Source of the DNA: Oleispira sp963933055
GTDB taxonomy: Bacteria; Pseudomonadota; Gammaproteobacteria; Pseudomonadales; Oceanobacteraceae
NCBI GenBank assembly: GCA_963933055.1
Contig: CAWVSY010000024.1
Span: forward strand, 1-50,583
Direction of reading: 5' to 3'
Length of the DNA: 50,583 bases
Positions within the stretch are counted from its first letter, which is position 1. Each line of letters begins with the position of its first letter. A model generated the notes under the pieces. The model was not told where the DNA came from. It made no database searches and saw only the letters and a program-made list of their open reading frames with translations. The position numbers were made by a program, and so were the translations under genes. Of this stretch, positions 16,279-26,264 are shown piece after piece.

Positions 16279-17394
16279 ATGTTTCAGCTGATAATACGAG
16301 CACAACGAATATCTCAACTTTTGCCATCCGCGATTTTCAGCTTATTCGTCGTTCATAGCACCATGTTGGTCGCCGCTGAATCCAATATAGCGCCGCAAGC
16401 ACTTGCAACTATCATGACTAAAACCGTCATCCAGCCGCATTATATTCAGCTAGATGGACGCTTAGAAGCCATTAACCAAGGCACTATCTCAGCACAAACG
16501 TCTGGCATTGTTGAAGCCGTTCACGTTGATGTGAATGATTCCGTGAACTCAGGGCAAACCCTCGTCATTATTAACAATACACAGCAACAAGCACAGCTCA
16601 GCCAAGCCCAAGCCAACCTAGCCCAAGCTGAAGCGTTAAACGAAGATGCACAAGTATTGGTGAAACGTAATCGTTCTTTATTCGCTAAAAGAACGCTTTC
16701 ACAAGGCGAATTAGATAGCAGCATTGCCCGGGCCAAAAGCAGCCAAGCGAGTGTACTCGCCGCAAAAGCAAGCGTGAAACAAGCACAAGAACAATTATCT
16801 TATACTCGTATTATTGCGCCTTATAGCGGCATCGTTAGTCAGCGCATGGTAGAAGTTGGTGAACTTGTTAATCCAGGTCAGCCCCTCATGTCAGGCTTCG
16901 CCATCGACCCTTTGCGCATCACAACAGACATTCCACACAAGTTCATTCAAAAGCTGAATAGTAACGCACATCACCCCATTCAGATCGATATTCAAGGCGA
17001 TATAATCAATGCCGAGAAATACACCCTATTCCCTTACGCCGACAATCTATATAGCAGTGTTCGCGCCCGTATCGATTTGCCAAAAAGTGACAAAAAATAT
17101 TTACCAGGCAGCTGGGTTGAAGTGCTCTTGCCGATAGGCAAGCGCGAAGGTATTTATATTCCTAAAAGCGCCATGATTCAACAAGGTGAAGTTTCGACTG
17201 TGTATATTAAACACCCGGCAACAGGGAGTTTTAAATTGCGCTATGTGCGTATTGGCCAAGTATTGAATGGCACAAAGTCGACGGCCCAAGTTGAAATTAT
17301 TTCTGGTTTAGACCCCGCTGAAGAAATTGCATTAAATGCCCTAGCAGCCGCCTCCCAAATTCACAGTGCGAACTCGGTTGGTACGGAGCCATAA
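16279..17394 (+). CDS. RND efflux periplasmic adaptor (MFP)
   Basis: A 371-residue membrane-fusion protein linking an RND pump to an outer-membrane channel. Residues 1-33 form a long signal or anchor. The biotinyl-lipoyl half motifs flank an alpha-hairpin of about 75 residues (QAQLSQAQANLAQAEALNED ... AKSSQASVLAAKASVKQA), followed by YTRIIAPYSGIVSQRMVEVGE, a beta-barrel and a membrane-proximal domain. GAGAGAAG lies before the ATG. It is followed one base after its stop by the RND gene, so the pair is translationally coupled. No outer-membrane factor is encoded beside them. Confidence 0.93.
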   Translation: MFQLIIRAQRISQLLPSAIFSLFVVHSTMLVAAESNIAPQALATIMTKTVIQPHYIQLDGRLEAINQGTISAQTSGIVEAVHVDVNDSVNSGQTLVIINNTQQQAQLSQAQANLAQAEALNEDAQVLVKRNRSLFAKRTLSQGELDSSIARAKSSQASVLAAKASVKQAQEQLSYTRIIAPYSGIVSQRMVEVGELVNPGQPLMSGFAIDPLRITTDIPHKFIQKLNSNAHHPIQIDIQGDIINAEKYTLFPYADNLYSSVRARIDLPKSDKKYLPGSWVEVLLPIGKREGIYIPKSAMIQQGEVSTVYIKHPATGSFKLRYVRIGQVLNGTKSTAQVEIISGLDPAEEIALNALAAASQIHSANSVGTEP

Positions 17395-17395
17395 C

Positions 17396-20300
17396 ATGAC
17401 TGAATTAAATGACAAGCAAGTGCCCCTCGGACTAGCAGGTCGACTAGCGCAAAGCTTCCAGAATTCTGCCTTAACCCCGCTATTAGCCCTTGTTGCTCTC
17501 TTATTAGGCTTCTTTGCCATTGCGATTACCCCCAAAGAAGAAGAGCCACAAATTGATGTCACCTTCGCTAATGTCTTTATTGCCTACCCCGGAGCCAGCG
17601 CAAAAGAAGTTGAACAACTTATCGCGATTCCATCACAGCAAGTTTTATCTGAACTTGCCGGTATTGATGATATTTTCTCGATTAGCAGCCCAGGCCAAGC
17701 CGTATTAACCGTGGCCTTTGAAGTCGGTATACCTCGCCAAGAGGCGATCGTAAACCTGTATAACCAAATTGAATCCCACGCTGATTGGTTGCCACAAGGT
17801 TTGAATATTCCAAAACCTATTATCAAACCAATGGGCATTGATGACGTCCCCATTATGGCACTCACTTTATCAAATAAAGCGTCTTCCAATGCCAAAAATC
17901 AGCTTGATCATGAAGCCCTCACTCGCCTTGCCCATAGCTTAGAGAGTGAATTAAAAACCCTTCCTGGTACGCGAGATATTTACACCATAGGTCAGCATAA
18001 TTCGGTGCTCAGCATAGAATTAAACCCTAACAAAATGAATGGTCATAACATCACCTTCGCTGATATCCGTCATCGCTTACAAGCGGCGAACAGCGGTGGC
18101 CAGCTAGGCTCTGTCTTGCAAAACAATAAGGTCATCAAGCTGCAAGCAGGCAGCTTTTTAGCGACAAAAGAAGATGTTGAAAGTCTAATTATTGGCCACT
18201 CTGATAAAGGTATCTTGTATTTATCGGATATCGCGACCATTTCACAGCAGGCCGATATTGCTAATAATTATGTCTTTATTAAAACACCGCACCAGCCAAT
18301 GGCCAGCCCCGCAGTGACCTTAGCCATTGCTAAGCAGCCTGGCACCAATGCGGTGGAGATTACCAAAAGCATTAGTAAGCGTTTATTGGCCTTAGACAAT
18401 CGCTTACTTCCAGATTCGGTAGAGGTTACCGAAAGTCGAAATTACGGCATCACCGCCGAAAATAAATCCAATAAACTGATGAGTAAACTGCTATTTGCTA
18501 CCTTTGCGGTAGTATTGCTGGTGCTTGCAACAATGAGTTGGCGTGAAGCTATTATTGTTGGCAGTGCCATTTTCATTACACTTGCACTGACCTTATTCGC
18601 TTCCTGGGTATGGGGATTTACCCTCAACCGCGTTTCGTTATTTGCCCTAATTTTCTCGATCGGCATCTTAGTTGATGATGCCATTGTGGTCGTAGAAAAC
18701 ATTCATCGCCATATGCAGCTAGAAGATGGTAAAAAATCCTCGCTACTCAGCCTGATTCCAAAAGCCGTTGACGAAGTCGGCAGTCCAACCATTTTAGCCA
18801 CTTTCACAGTGATTGCGGCATTGATGCCGATGGCCTTTGTTTCTGGCTTAATGGGCCCGTACATGAGCCCTATCCCGATCAATGCTTCCACCGGTATGCT
18901 TATTTCATTATTGGTCGCTTTTATCGTCACACCTTGGCTAGCCTTTAAATTATTAAAACATACTCCGGTTGCCCACTCTGCTGGCTCGAATGCGCCAGTA
19001 ACCCAAGCAGAAGAATTGGCCAAAGAAAGTAAAACGTATCAATTTTTCCATCGTTTAATGACGCCTTTTATCAGCGCAGACAAAGCCCATCGTAACCGCT
19101 GGTTGCTAATGTTAGCGACCATAATACTGATTATGGCAGCAGCGGCGTTACCGGTTTTCAAAACAGTCGTGATGAAAATGCTGCCTTTTGATAACAAGTC
19201 TGAACTGCAAATTATTGTTGATATGCCAGAAGGCACTACGCTCGAACAGACACTACGAGTCTTAGACGAACTGTCCGATCATGTCATCACCCTTCCACAA
19301 GTAAGCGACGTTGAGTTGTATGCGGGCAGTGCTGCGCCCATCAACTTCAATGGTTTAGTACGCCAATACTATTTACGCCAAGCACCTCATCATGGTGATT
19401 TACAGGTCAATTTAGTTGATAAATCCCAGCGCGATATTCAAAGCCATGACATCGCTCTGAGCTTACGCAAGCCCTTGCAAGACATCGGCAAGCGCTTTAA
19501 CGCCAATGTTAAAATTGTTGAAGTACCACCAGGGCCACCCGTAATGGCACCCATCAGTGCAGAAGTATATGGCCTAAGCTACGAACAGCAGCTAGCAGCA
19601 TCAGAAACATTGGCTGATATTTTTCGCCAAACCGATGATGTCGTCGATGTGGATACCTGGATCGATGCACCGCAGCAGCAATGGAACTTACACATTCAAC
19701 GTAATCGTGCCCTGTTATTAGGCTTAAGCGAGCAAAACATCAATCAAGTCATCACAACGGCGACTTCAGGCTGGGATATTGGCTACCTGCATAGTGAACA
19801 GCAAAAATATGCACTGCCCATGCGCCTACGTCTTAGCTCGGCATACCGCGACCAGTTAGAACAATTACTCACCCTAAAAGTACGTAATAGTGCAGGGAAA
19901 TTAATTGCGCTTAGTGAAGTAGTTAACATTGAACAAACTGAAATTGAGCAAACCATCTATCATAAAAATCTGCGCCCTGTCATGTTCGTAACAGCGGATA
20001 TGGCTGGACCTCTAGACAGCCCACTGTATGGCTTATTCGATATATCAGGCCGAGTCATGGATACTCAAAAATACTGGCAACAGAAATTTATTGCCACCCC
20101 TAGCACCCCCGCTACCGCAGAAGGTATTGAGATTAAGTGGGATGGCGAATGGCAAATCACCTACGAAACGTTCCGCGACATGGGCATCGCTTATGGTATT
20201 GGCATGATCTTAATTTACTTATTGGTCGTTGCTCAGTTTCACTCTTACAGCATTCCACTGGTAATTATGGCGCCGATTCCGCTCACGATTATCGGCGTTA

Positions 20301-20665
20301 TGCCGGGGCATGCGTTATTAGGTGCACAGTTTACGGCAACGTCGATGATTGGCATGATCGCCTTAGCGGGCATCATCGTACGCAACTCAATTCTCTTGGT
20401 CGACTTTATTAACCAGCAAATTGCACAAGGCTTAGCGCTAGAAAAAGCGGTGATTCAATCAGCCGCCGTACGCGCTAAACCCATCCTATTAACAGGGATT
20501 GCAGCCATGACGGGGGCTTTCTTTATCTTAGATGACCCCATATTCAACGGCCTCGCAATCTCATTAATCTTTGGCATCTTAGTCTCTAGTTTAATGACCC
20601 TACTGCTTATTCCACTGTTATTTTTCATGCTAAAGCGTAACAGTAAAACGCTCGTAAACGCATAA
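17396..20665 (+). CDS. RND family efflux permease
   Basis: A 1089-residue inner-membrane RND transporter of the AcrB/HAE1 type. The N-terminal helix is followed by YPGASAKEVEQLIAIPSQQV, the usual start of the porter domain. TM4 carries the proton-relay pair in GILVDDAIVVVENIHRH; TM10 has IVRNSILLVDF, where arginine takes the place of the AcrB lysine. The ATG at 17396 has GGAG seven bases upstream; a longer in-frame start at 17366 lies inside the adaptor gene. Substrate is unknown. The porter loop segments are typical of proteobacterial multidrug-type pumps. Confidence 0.93.
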   Translation: MTELNDKQVPLGLAGRLAQSFQNSALTPLLALVALLLGFFAIAITPKEEEPQIDVTFANVFIAYPGASAKEVEQLIAIPSQQVLSELAGIDDIFSISSPGQAVLTVAFEVGIPRQEAIVNLYNQIESHADWLPQGLNIPKPIIKPMGIDDVPIMALTLSNKASSNAKNQLDHEALTRLAHSLESELKTLPGTRDIYTIGQHNSVLSIELNPNKMNGHNITFADIRHRLQAANSGGQLGSVLQNNKVIKLQAGSFLATKEDVESLIIGHSDKGILYLSDIATISQQADIANNYVFIKTPHQPMASPAVTLAIAKQPGTNAVEITKSISKRLLALDNRLLPDSVEVTESRNYGITAENKSNKLMSKLLFATFAVVLLVLATMSWREAIIVGSAIFITLALTLFASWVWGFTLNRVSLFALIFSIGILVDDAIVVVENIHRHMQLEDGKKSSLLSLIPKAVDEVGSPTILATFTVIAALMPMAFVSGLMGPYMSPIPINASTGMLISLLVAFIVTPWLAFKLLKHTPVAHSAGSNAPVTQAEELAKESKTYQFFHRLMTPFISADKAHRNRWLLMLATIILIMAAAALPVFKTVVMKMLPFDNKSELQIIVDMPEGTTLEQTLRVLDELSDHVITLPQVSDVELYAGSAAPINFNGLVRQYYLRQAPHHGDLQVNLVDKSQRDIQSHDIALSLRKPLQDIGKRFNANVKIVEVPPGPPVMAPISAEVYGLSYEQQLAASETLADIFRQTDDVVDVDTWIDAPQQQWNLHIQRNRALLLGLSEQNINQVITTATSGWDIGYLHSEQQKYALPMRLRLSSAYRDQLEQLLTLKVRNSAGKLIALSEVVNIEQTEIEQTIYHKNLRPVMFVTADMAGPLDSPLYGLFDISGRVMDTQKYWQQKFIATPSTPATAEGIEIKWDGEWQITYETFRDMGIAYGIGMILIYLLVVAQFHSYSIPLVIMAPIPLTIIGVMPGHALLGAQFTATSMIGMIALAGIIVRNSILLVDFINQQIAQGLALEKAVIQSAAVRAKPILLTGIAAMTGAFFILDDPIFNGLAISLIFGILVSSLMTLLLIPLLFFMLKRNSKTLVNA

Positions 20666-20753
20666 GCCTCGGAACAACAGCGTAGGGCAAATAATTCCAC
20701 CCTGAAAAAACTTAGCTACACTTATAAGTACTTCATTTAAAAGCTTATTTATA

Positions 20754-22337
20754 ATGGCTATGGCTCTACTCAAAAAAACATCACTGCCTATTGCTTGGCG
20801 CATCGCGATCAGCATTGTTATAGCATCAATCATGATCAATGCTATTTCGTCAAGCGCCCTCATTTATATTAATTATAAAGAAGAGGAAAAGCAGTTTGTT
20901 AATCGCGTTGCGGAAATTCAAACCAGTCATATGACATCACTGGCCAATGCTCTGTGGCATTTTGATAATATACAAATAAAAGTCCAAGGCGAAGGCATAC
21001 AAAACCTCTACTTCATTGGCTACGTTCGTATCTCTAGCGACAATAATACCCTGTACGAAAGTGGCGAAGTCTCAAGCAACCCACAAGAAGATCATTTCAT
21101 GATGCCTGTCGAACAAGCAGGCCGTGTTATTGGTGAACTCGAAGTTGGCTTTGCCCGAGACAGCATTTTAAAAGACATTATTTATACCGCACAAAAAATG
21201 ATTCTCATGCAATTAGCCGCAGGACTGCTACTGGCATTGATTTTACTCTGGCGCGTTCACCGAATTATCACACGACACCTCATTGACTTACACAAACAGT
21301 TGAGCAGGAAAAAAGAAAGCAGCGATCATCAATTCCTAACACTGGACCGTGCAAATTATCATGACGAACTGTCGGCTGTGGTGAGTTCTTTCAACCAACT
21401 GACTGAAGAAATCAATGACGAGCTGTCAAAGAAAGAAGCCGCACAAAAAGCCTTAGCAGAAACAAATAATCAACTCGAACAGAGAGTCGAAGAGCGCACC
21501 CAGAATCTGCAAGAAGCCATCGATAAGTTAAATAATACCCTAGAGAATTTGCGTAATACTCAGAGCCAATTAATTGAATCAGAAAAGCTTTCATCCTTAG
21601 GTGGTATGGTTGCGGGGGTCGCTCATGAAATTAATACCCCCATTGGGCTGTGCATCACAACCCATTCTTTTATTAAAGATTTATTCGATGACATGAAAAA
21701 ACGCTTTGATTCTGGCGGCATTTCTAAAAATAACTTCACAGAATTCATGAGTAACATGGAAGAAAGTGTTGATATATTAAGTAAGAATCTCGAGCGAGCA
21801 GCCAAGCTGGTTAAAAGCTTTAAGCATGTATCCGAAGATCAAGCAGGGGAAGCTCTACGCAAATACAACCTAAACGAATACCTTTACGAAATTCATTCGA
21901 CTCTTCACCCTAAGCTAAAAACAACTCGCCATAAGGTCACCATTATTTGTCCAAAAAGTATTGAATTAGAAGGTTTCCCTGGCGCGCTTAGCCAAGTAAT
22001 CACGAACCTAGTTATGAACTCGCTATTGCATGGTTTTGAAAATATTGAACAAGGCAGTATTACCATAGAAGCAGAGCAAGAAGATGACCATGTTGTTATC
22101 GTATACAGCGATAATGGCTCTGGTTTAAGCCTAGAATCACAGACTAAGATTTTCGAACCCTTCTATACAACTAAGCGAGGGTACGGAGGCACAGGGTTAG
22201 GCATGCACCTAGTATACAACCTTGTATGCCAAACCATGCAAGGCACGATTCAGCTTAAGCCTGTATCACAAGGCTGTGCCTTTATTATGACCATACCTTA
22301 TAAAATTAAAGACACTAAACAAGCCAGCGATACCTAA
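20754..22337 (+). CDS. Orphan membrane sensor histidine kinase
   Basis: A 527-residue kinase. TM1 is at about residues 15-38, an extracytoplasmic sensor domain follows to about 140, and TM2 lies at about 145-165. A HAMP-like linker and long coiled coil (about 210-275) lead to the phospho-acceptor helix GMVAGVAHEINTPIG with H291. The ATPase domain has the N box NLVMNSLLHGF, the G1 box YSDNGSGL and GYGGTGLGMHLVYNL. The coiled-coil plus HEINTP pattern is that of large two-component kinases signalling to a separate regulator. No response regulator is encoded nearby. The ribosome site is weak. Proximity to the RND pair may be functional but is not proof. Confidence 0.92.
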   Translation: MAMALLKKTSLPIAWRIAISIVIASIMINAISSSALIYINYKEEEKQFVNRVAEIQTSHMTSLANALWHFDNIQIKVQGEGIQNLYFIGYVRISSDNNTLYESGEVSSNPQEDHFMMPVEQAGRVIGELEVGFARDSILKDIIYTAQKMILMQLAAGLLLALILLWRVHRIITRHLIDLHKQLSRKKESSDHQFLTLDRANYHDELSAVVSSFNQLTEEINDELSKKEAAQKALAETNNQLEQRVEERTQNLQEAIDKLNNTLENLRNTQSQLIESEKLSSLGGMVAGVAHEINTPIGLCITTHSFIKDLFDDMKKRFDSGGISKNNFTEFMSNMEESVDILSKNLERAAKLVKSFKHVSEDQAGEALRKYNLNEYLYEIHSTLHPKLKTTRHKVTIICPKSIELEGFPGALSQVITNLVMNSLLHGFENIEQGSITIEAEQEDDHVVIVYSDNGSGLSLESQTKIFEPFYTTKRGYGGTGLGMHLVYNLVCQTMQGTIQLKPVSQGCAFIMTIPYKIKDTKQASDT

Positions 22338-22347
22338 AAATTTCCAT

Positions 22348-22384
22348 AAAAAAACCCCATGTCGCGCGTTACCGCAACATAGGG
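22348..22384 (-). terminator. Bidirectional terminator between kinase and SulP genes
   Basis: On the minus strand CCCTATGTTGCG, a GTAA tetraloop, and CGCGCGACATGGGG form a stem with a two-base bulge followed by seven Ts. On the plus strand the same stem ends in a short TTTT. It should end the SulP transcript and may also end the kinase transcript. Confidence 0.85.
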
Positions 22385-22416
22385 CTTTTGAATATCACAA
22401 TCAATAAATACTCGGC

Positions 22417-23988
22417 TTAGGCCAGTTTATCAACCGCAACACGATACTTAGGATCTTCCATAACGTTTACATCGCATAGATCACCGGCCTTCTTCAACAA
22501 CTGACGGCACTCTGGGCTCAAGTGACGTAAGTGCAATTCTTTGCCTTCAGCAATATAACGCTCCGCTAAAGAATCAATCGCTTCGATTGCAGAGTGATCA
22601 GCAACACGGCTATTTTTAAACTCCACAATCACCTTGTCAGGATCTGATTTAGGATCAAATAAATCTTTAAAGTTAGCCGCTGAACCAAAGAACAAAGGGC
22701 CATGAAGCTCGTAAATTTTAGCACCCTCTTCATCGATTTTATGAGTCGCATAAATGTGCTTTGCATGTTCCCAAGCAAAGTTTAAAGCAGCAACAATAAC
22801 CCCAACAACAACCGCAACCGCCAAGTCCGTTACGACGGTTACACCAGAAACCAATACAATAATGAAGGCATCGCGCTTTGGAATAGAACGCATCATGCGG
22901 AAGCTAGACCATTCAAACGTACCAATAACCACCATAAACATCACACCGGTTAAGGCGGCAATTGGAATTTGCTCGATGAGCGGAGACGCAAACAAGATAA
23001 AACTTAATAGAAACAACGCCGCCGCAATACCAGACAAACGACCACGACCACCGGAATTTACATTAATCATCGATTGACCAATCATCGCACAACCGCCCAT
23101 GCCACCGAAGAAACCGGTTGCAACATTGGCAGTACCTTGAGCAACACACTCTTTATTACTTTGCCCACGGGTATCGGTCATTTCATCAATCACCGTGATG
23201 GTTAATAATGATTCGATCAAACCAATAGCCGCAAGAATGATAGCGAACGGTAAAATGAAGAATAAAGTATCCATTGTTAATGGCACATTTGGCGCTGCAA
23301 ATTCAGGTAAACCACCCGCAATACTGGCTAAATCGCCCACTGTTTTTGTATCTAAATCTAAGCCAATAACAATTAAGCTAACGACTAAAATACCGGCTAA
23401 CGCCGAAGGCACTGCCTTTGTTAACTTAGGTAAGAAGTGCGTAATAAACATAGTCGCCGCAATCATGCTGATCATAATATACAGTTCATTGCCCGCTAAC
23501 CAAGTACCTTCCGTCCAGCCCCATTTGCCACCAGGGGTTGATTCTTGTAACTGAGGTATTTGTGCTAAGAAAATGACAATGGCCAAACCATTTACGAAAC
23601 CAAGCATGACAGGATACGGTACGATTCGAATGAACTTACCCAGCTTCAATGCACCCGCACCGATTTGAATAATCCCCATCAGAACAACCGTGGCGAACAA
23701 GTATTGTGGTCCCATACCCGCACCAAAATCACGTTCAGCTTGTGCAACTAAGGCAACCATAACCACCGCGAGTGCACCGGTAGCACCAGAAATCATACCT
23801 GGGCGGCCACCCATAATAGCGGTAATTAAACCCACCATAAATGCGGCATAAAGACCCGTTAATGGGTGTACACCTGCAACGAACGCAAAGGCTACGGCTT
23901 CAGGAACCAAGGCAAGTGCCACGGTTAAACCGGATAAAGTATCGTTCTTCACATTTGGCGAGAACGTTTTGATGAATTCTTGGAACAT
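22417..23988 (-). CDS. SulP family anion transporter with STAS domain
   Basis: A 523-residue secondary transporter of the SLC26/SulP family for sulfate, bicarbonate or similar anions. The N-terminal membrane part (residues ~15-400, 12-14 helices) begins LSGLTVALALVPEAVAFAFV and contains GGMGGCAMIGQSMINVNSGG, typical of SulP. A STAS domain occupies about residues 415-515 (IVEFKNSRVADHSAIEAIDS). GGAAG lies upstream of the ATG. The sequence does not decide between sulfate and bicarbonate. The gene stands alone on the minus strand with its own terminator. Confidence 0.92.
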   Translation of the reverse strand: MFQEFIKTFSPNVKNDTLSGLTVALALVPEAVAFAFVAGVHPLTGLYAAFMVGLITAIMGGRPGMISGATGALAVVMVALVAQAERDFGAGMGPQYLFATVVLMGIIQIGAGALKLGKFIRIVPYPVMLGFVNGLAIVIFLAQIPQLQESTPGGKWGWTEGTWLAGNELYIMISMIAATMFITHFLPKLTKAVPSALAGILVVSLIVIGLDLDTKTVGDLASIAGGLPEFAAPNVPLTMDTLFFILPFAIILAAIGLIESLLTITVIDEMTDTRGQSNKECVAQGTANVATGFFGGMGGCAMIGQSMINVNSGGRGRLSGIAAALFLLSFILFASPLIEQIPIAALTGVMFMVVIGTFEWSSFRMMRSIPKRDAFIIVLVSGVTVVTDLAVAVVVGVIVAALNFAWEHAKHIYATHKIDEEGAKIYELHGPLFFGSAANFKDLFDPKSDPDKVIVEFKNSRVADHSAIEAIDSLAERYIAEGKELHLRHLSPECRQLLKKAGDLCDVNVMEDPKYRVAVDKLA

Positions 23989-24111
23989 ACGCTTCCAACC
24001 CCTAAATTTTTGAAGCGCGGATAATAACAGAATGACGATGGATTTTCAGAACTGATTTAATGCGCTAGCCGTTGTCGCTTTCAATTACGCCGCCTTATTT
24101 GCGAGGATGAA

Positions 24112-24351
24112 TTACTGCTGCGACCAAGGGCTGTTCTTAACATCAAAACGGGTATCCAAGTACAGTTGCTCAACCTTCTCTCTAGCCCATGGGGTTTTGC
24201 GCAAAAATTTGAGACTGGATTTAATACTGGGATTTTCTTTGAAGCAAAGGATGTTAATTTGACTCGCAAGCTTAGGATAACCATAAAAATCGACCAATTT
24301 AGTCACAATAGTTTCAAGCGTAAGGCCGTGTAAGGGGTTATTTTTTTGCAT
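24112..24351 (-). CDS. VF530-family (DUF2132) small DNA-binding-like protein
   Basis: A 79-residue protein with the family pattern NNPLHGLTLETIVTKLV ... YGYPKLASQINILCF and SSLKFLRKTPWAREKVEQLY. VF530-type proteins are small helical proteins thought to bind DNA; their biological role is not established. The ATG at 24351 was chosen because it opens right at the conserved domain; an upstream GTG at 24366 has no ribosome site. Divergent from the next gene. Confidence 0.88.
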   Translation of the reverse strand: MQKNNPLHGLTLETIVTKLVDFYGYPKLASQINILCFKENPSIKSSLKFLRKTPWAREKVEQLYLDTRFDVKNSPWSQQ

Positions 24352-24436
24352 GACATCATATTCCACATATTTTTATGCAGTTTAACAGTCGCTAAGCCGC
24401 TACAATAGCCCCTTAATTCTAATCTTAAGTATTTTT

Positions 24437-24907
24437 ATGTCTTATCAACGCGATTTACTGATTACTCTCTTTTTAATGCTATTAAGCAATACAGCCTGGT
24501 CGGCAGACAACACAAACGCTAAAGAGACCATGCATCAGTCCATTATAGGAGCCTCCACTTATTTAGGCCGTATGACCAATGGTGATGATCGCTCAGCGTA
24601 TTATGCCGGAGGCAGCTTATATACTTTTTTCTTTAACGGCGCGCTAGAACTGCGTTCGACAAAAGATGGCTTTGATAACGACCAACAAGTACAACCCTAC
24701 ATTGGTATCGGCTTAGGGCGTTTTTTACAGCTGCAGCGTGGCGTTTCCTTTTCCACAACCAATCGCTTTCGTATTGTCTCAGAAATTGCATTTGATGAAT
24801 GGATTGATACCCGCAACCATATTATTTTGCAGGGGTTTATTGAGAAAATTGATACGTCTTCAGAGCACGATCGTCGTTACGGCATTGCTTTAGGCTATAC
24901 CTTTTAA
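24437..24907 (+). CDS. Small exported outer-membrane-like protein
   Basis: A 156-residue protein of unknown function. Residues 1-22 form a signal peptide (LLITLFLMLLSNTAWSA). The mature part has alternating polar/hydrophobic strands (AYYAGGSLYTFFFNGALELR, RRYGIALGYTF) and ends in phenylalanine, as outer-membrane beta-barrels do. The length would fit a small 6-8-strand barrel. It is 27 bp upstream of the YgjP-type gene on the same strand. Confidence 0.7.
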   Translation: MSYQRDLLITLFLMLLSNTAWSADNTNAKETMHQSIIGASTYLGRMTNGDDRSAYYAGGSLYTFFFNGALELRSTKDGFDNDQQVQPYIGIGLGRFLQLQRGVSFSTTNRFRIVSEIAFDEWIDTRNHIILQGFIEKIDTSSEHDRRYGIALGYTF

Positions 24908-24934
24908 CCAACGTTTATTTAAACAGCGAAGACC

Positions 24935-25453
24935 ATGAATAGTAAGTCTACAGGCCCCCTTAGGTACATCGCGGGTTACGCACCAGAGTTAAGAGCTCAG
25001 ATCCAAGCCATGATTGATAAGCAATCATTAGCCAGCTATCTTGCTAAAAAATATCCCGATTTTCACAGCATCAGCAGTGATAAAGCATTACGCGATTATG
25101 TTATGGATTTAAAAAATCAGTACATGCGAAAATCGGCCCCCCTCAGTAAAGTCGCCTTTGATAACAAAATTCACGTAGTGAATAATGCATTAGGTTTACA
25201 TTCTTATGTCTCTCGCGTGCAGGGTGGCAAACTCAAAAGCAATAATGAAATTCGCATTGGTGCGGTTTTTAAGAAAGCGCCAGAAGCATTTTTACGCATG
25301 ATCGTCGTGCACGAGCTTGCTCATTTAAAAGAAAAAGATCATAACAAAGCTTTTTATCAACTGTGCCAACATATGCTGCCGGATTATCATCAGCTTGAGT
25401 TCGACATGAGGCTGTATCTAGTACAGCAAGAGCTTCCTAACGCAGTGTCATGA
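24935..25453 (+). CDS. YgjP-type M48-like metallohydrolase
   Basis: A 172-residue cytoplasmic protein of the YgjP/DUF45 family. The zinc motif HELAH is at residues 126-130, with H136 as the probable third ligand (HELAHLKEKDH). No signal peptide or membrane helix is visible. The N-terminal third is helical and family-specific. The physiological substrate of the family is not known. GAAG precedes the ATG; 27 bp separate it from the upstream gene. Confidence 0.87.
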   Translation: MNSKSTGPLRYIAGYAPELRAQIQAMIDKQSLASYLAKKYPDFHSISSDKALRDYVMDLKNQYMRKSAPLSKVAFDNKIHVVNNALGLHSYVSRVQGGKLKSNNEIRIGAVFKKAPEAFLRMIVVHELAHLKEKDHNKAFYQLCQHMLPDYHQLEFDMRLYLVQQELPNAVS

Positions 25454-25535
25454 TAAATACCTAATAATTTCTAGCAATGGTTTTCCTTAATCTATACTGA
25501 ATACATCCATCTCACTCAGGTAGAGGAGTACCATC

Positions 25536-26264
25536 ATGATTCGATGTATTCTATTCATTCTTGCGATTATTGGTTCATCTTCCGCACATTCCGAGAAAAT
25601 ATTAGCAGCAGGTGATCCATGGCCTCCCTTTCTCGACCCTAACCAGCCTAACAAAGGCCTTATCGCTGAAATAGCAACCGCAGCCTACGCAACCCAAGGC
25701 TATGAGCTCGAAATTATTTTTGTACCATGGGCAAGGGCCATTACTGGGGTAAAAAATGCCTCTTATGATTTATTACTAGGTACTTGGATAACGGAAGAAA
25801 GAACTCAATATTTAATGTTCAGCGATCCTTATCTCAATAACTCACTTAAGATAATAAAGAAAAAAGGTGATACTTTTGAGTATGCCGGATTAGAAAGTTT
25901 AAAAGAGAAATCGATCGGTGTTATCAGAGGTTATGGCTACGGGGATGATTTTTTAAACGCGACTCACTTTAGACAGCCAAAAGCCAGAAGCTTTATTAGC
26001 AATGCGCGTAAGCTCGTGGCGGGGCGAATCGACTTAACCATTGAAGATGAAATTGTTGCCAAGGCCATTATTGCCAAAGAAGATCCTGATCTATTAAAAG
26101 AAATTGAATTTTCAAAAGTTGATTACGCAACCAATACACTCCACATTACCTGTGGCTTAGCCAATGCAAGGCATGAGGAGTTTATTGACGCTTTTAATAA
26201 AGGCCTTATTGAGATTAAAAAGAACGGCGAATACGATAGAATTTTAAATTCATTCAATCACTAA
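25536..26264 (+). CDS. SBP_bac_3-type periplasmic binding protein
   Basis: A 242-residue exported protein with signal peptide (residues 1-19, MIRCILFILAIIGSSSAHSE) and the usual opening of family-3 solute-binding proteins (ILAAGDPWPPF ... GLIAEIATAAYATQGY), followed by the WARAITGVKNASYDLLLGTW block. These bind amino acids or similar small solutes, and stand-alone copies can serve as sensors. No transporter genes accompany it. GAGGAG eight bases before the ATG. Its stop codon overlaps that of the convergent RND gene by four bases. Confidence 0.88.
   Translation: MIRCILFILAIIGSSSAHSEKILAAGDPWPPFLDPNQPNKGLIAEIATAAYATQGYELEIIFVPWARAITGVKNASYDLLLGTWITEERTQYLMFSDPYLNNSLKIIKKKGDTFEYAGLESLKEKSIGVIRGYGYGDDFLNATHFRQPKARSFISNARKLVAGRIDLTIEDEIVAKAIIAKEDPDLLKEIEFSKVDYATNTLHITCGLANARHEEFIDAFNKGLIEIKKNGEYDRILNSFNH

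Noticed and set aside
24081..24284. 67-codon minus-strand frame overlapping the VF530 gene
   Set aside because: It is in a different frame from the clearly family-matching VF530 protein and has no motif of its own.
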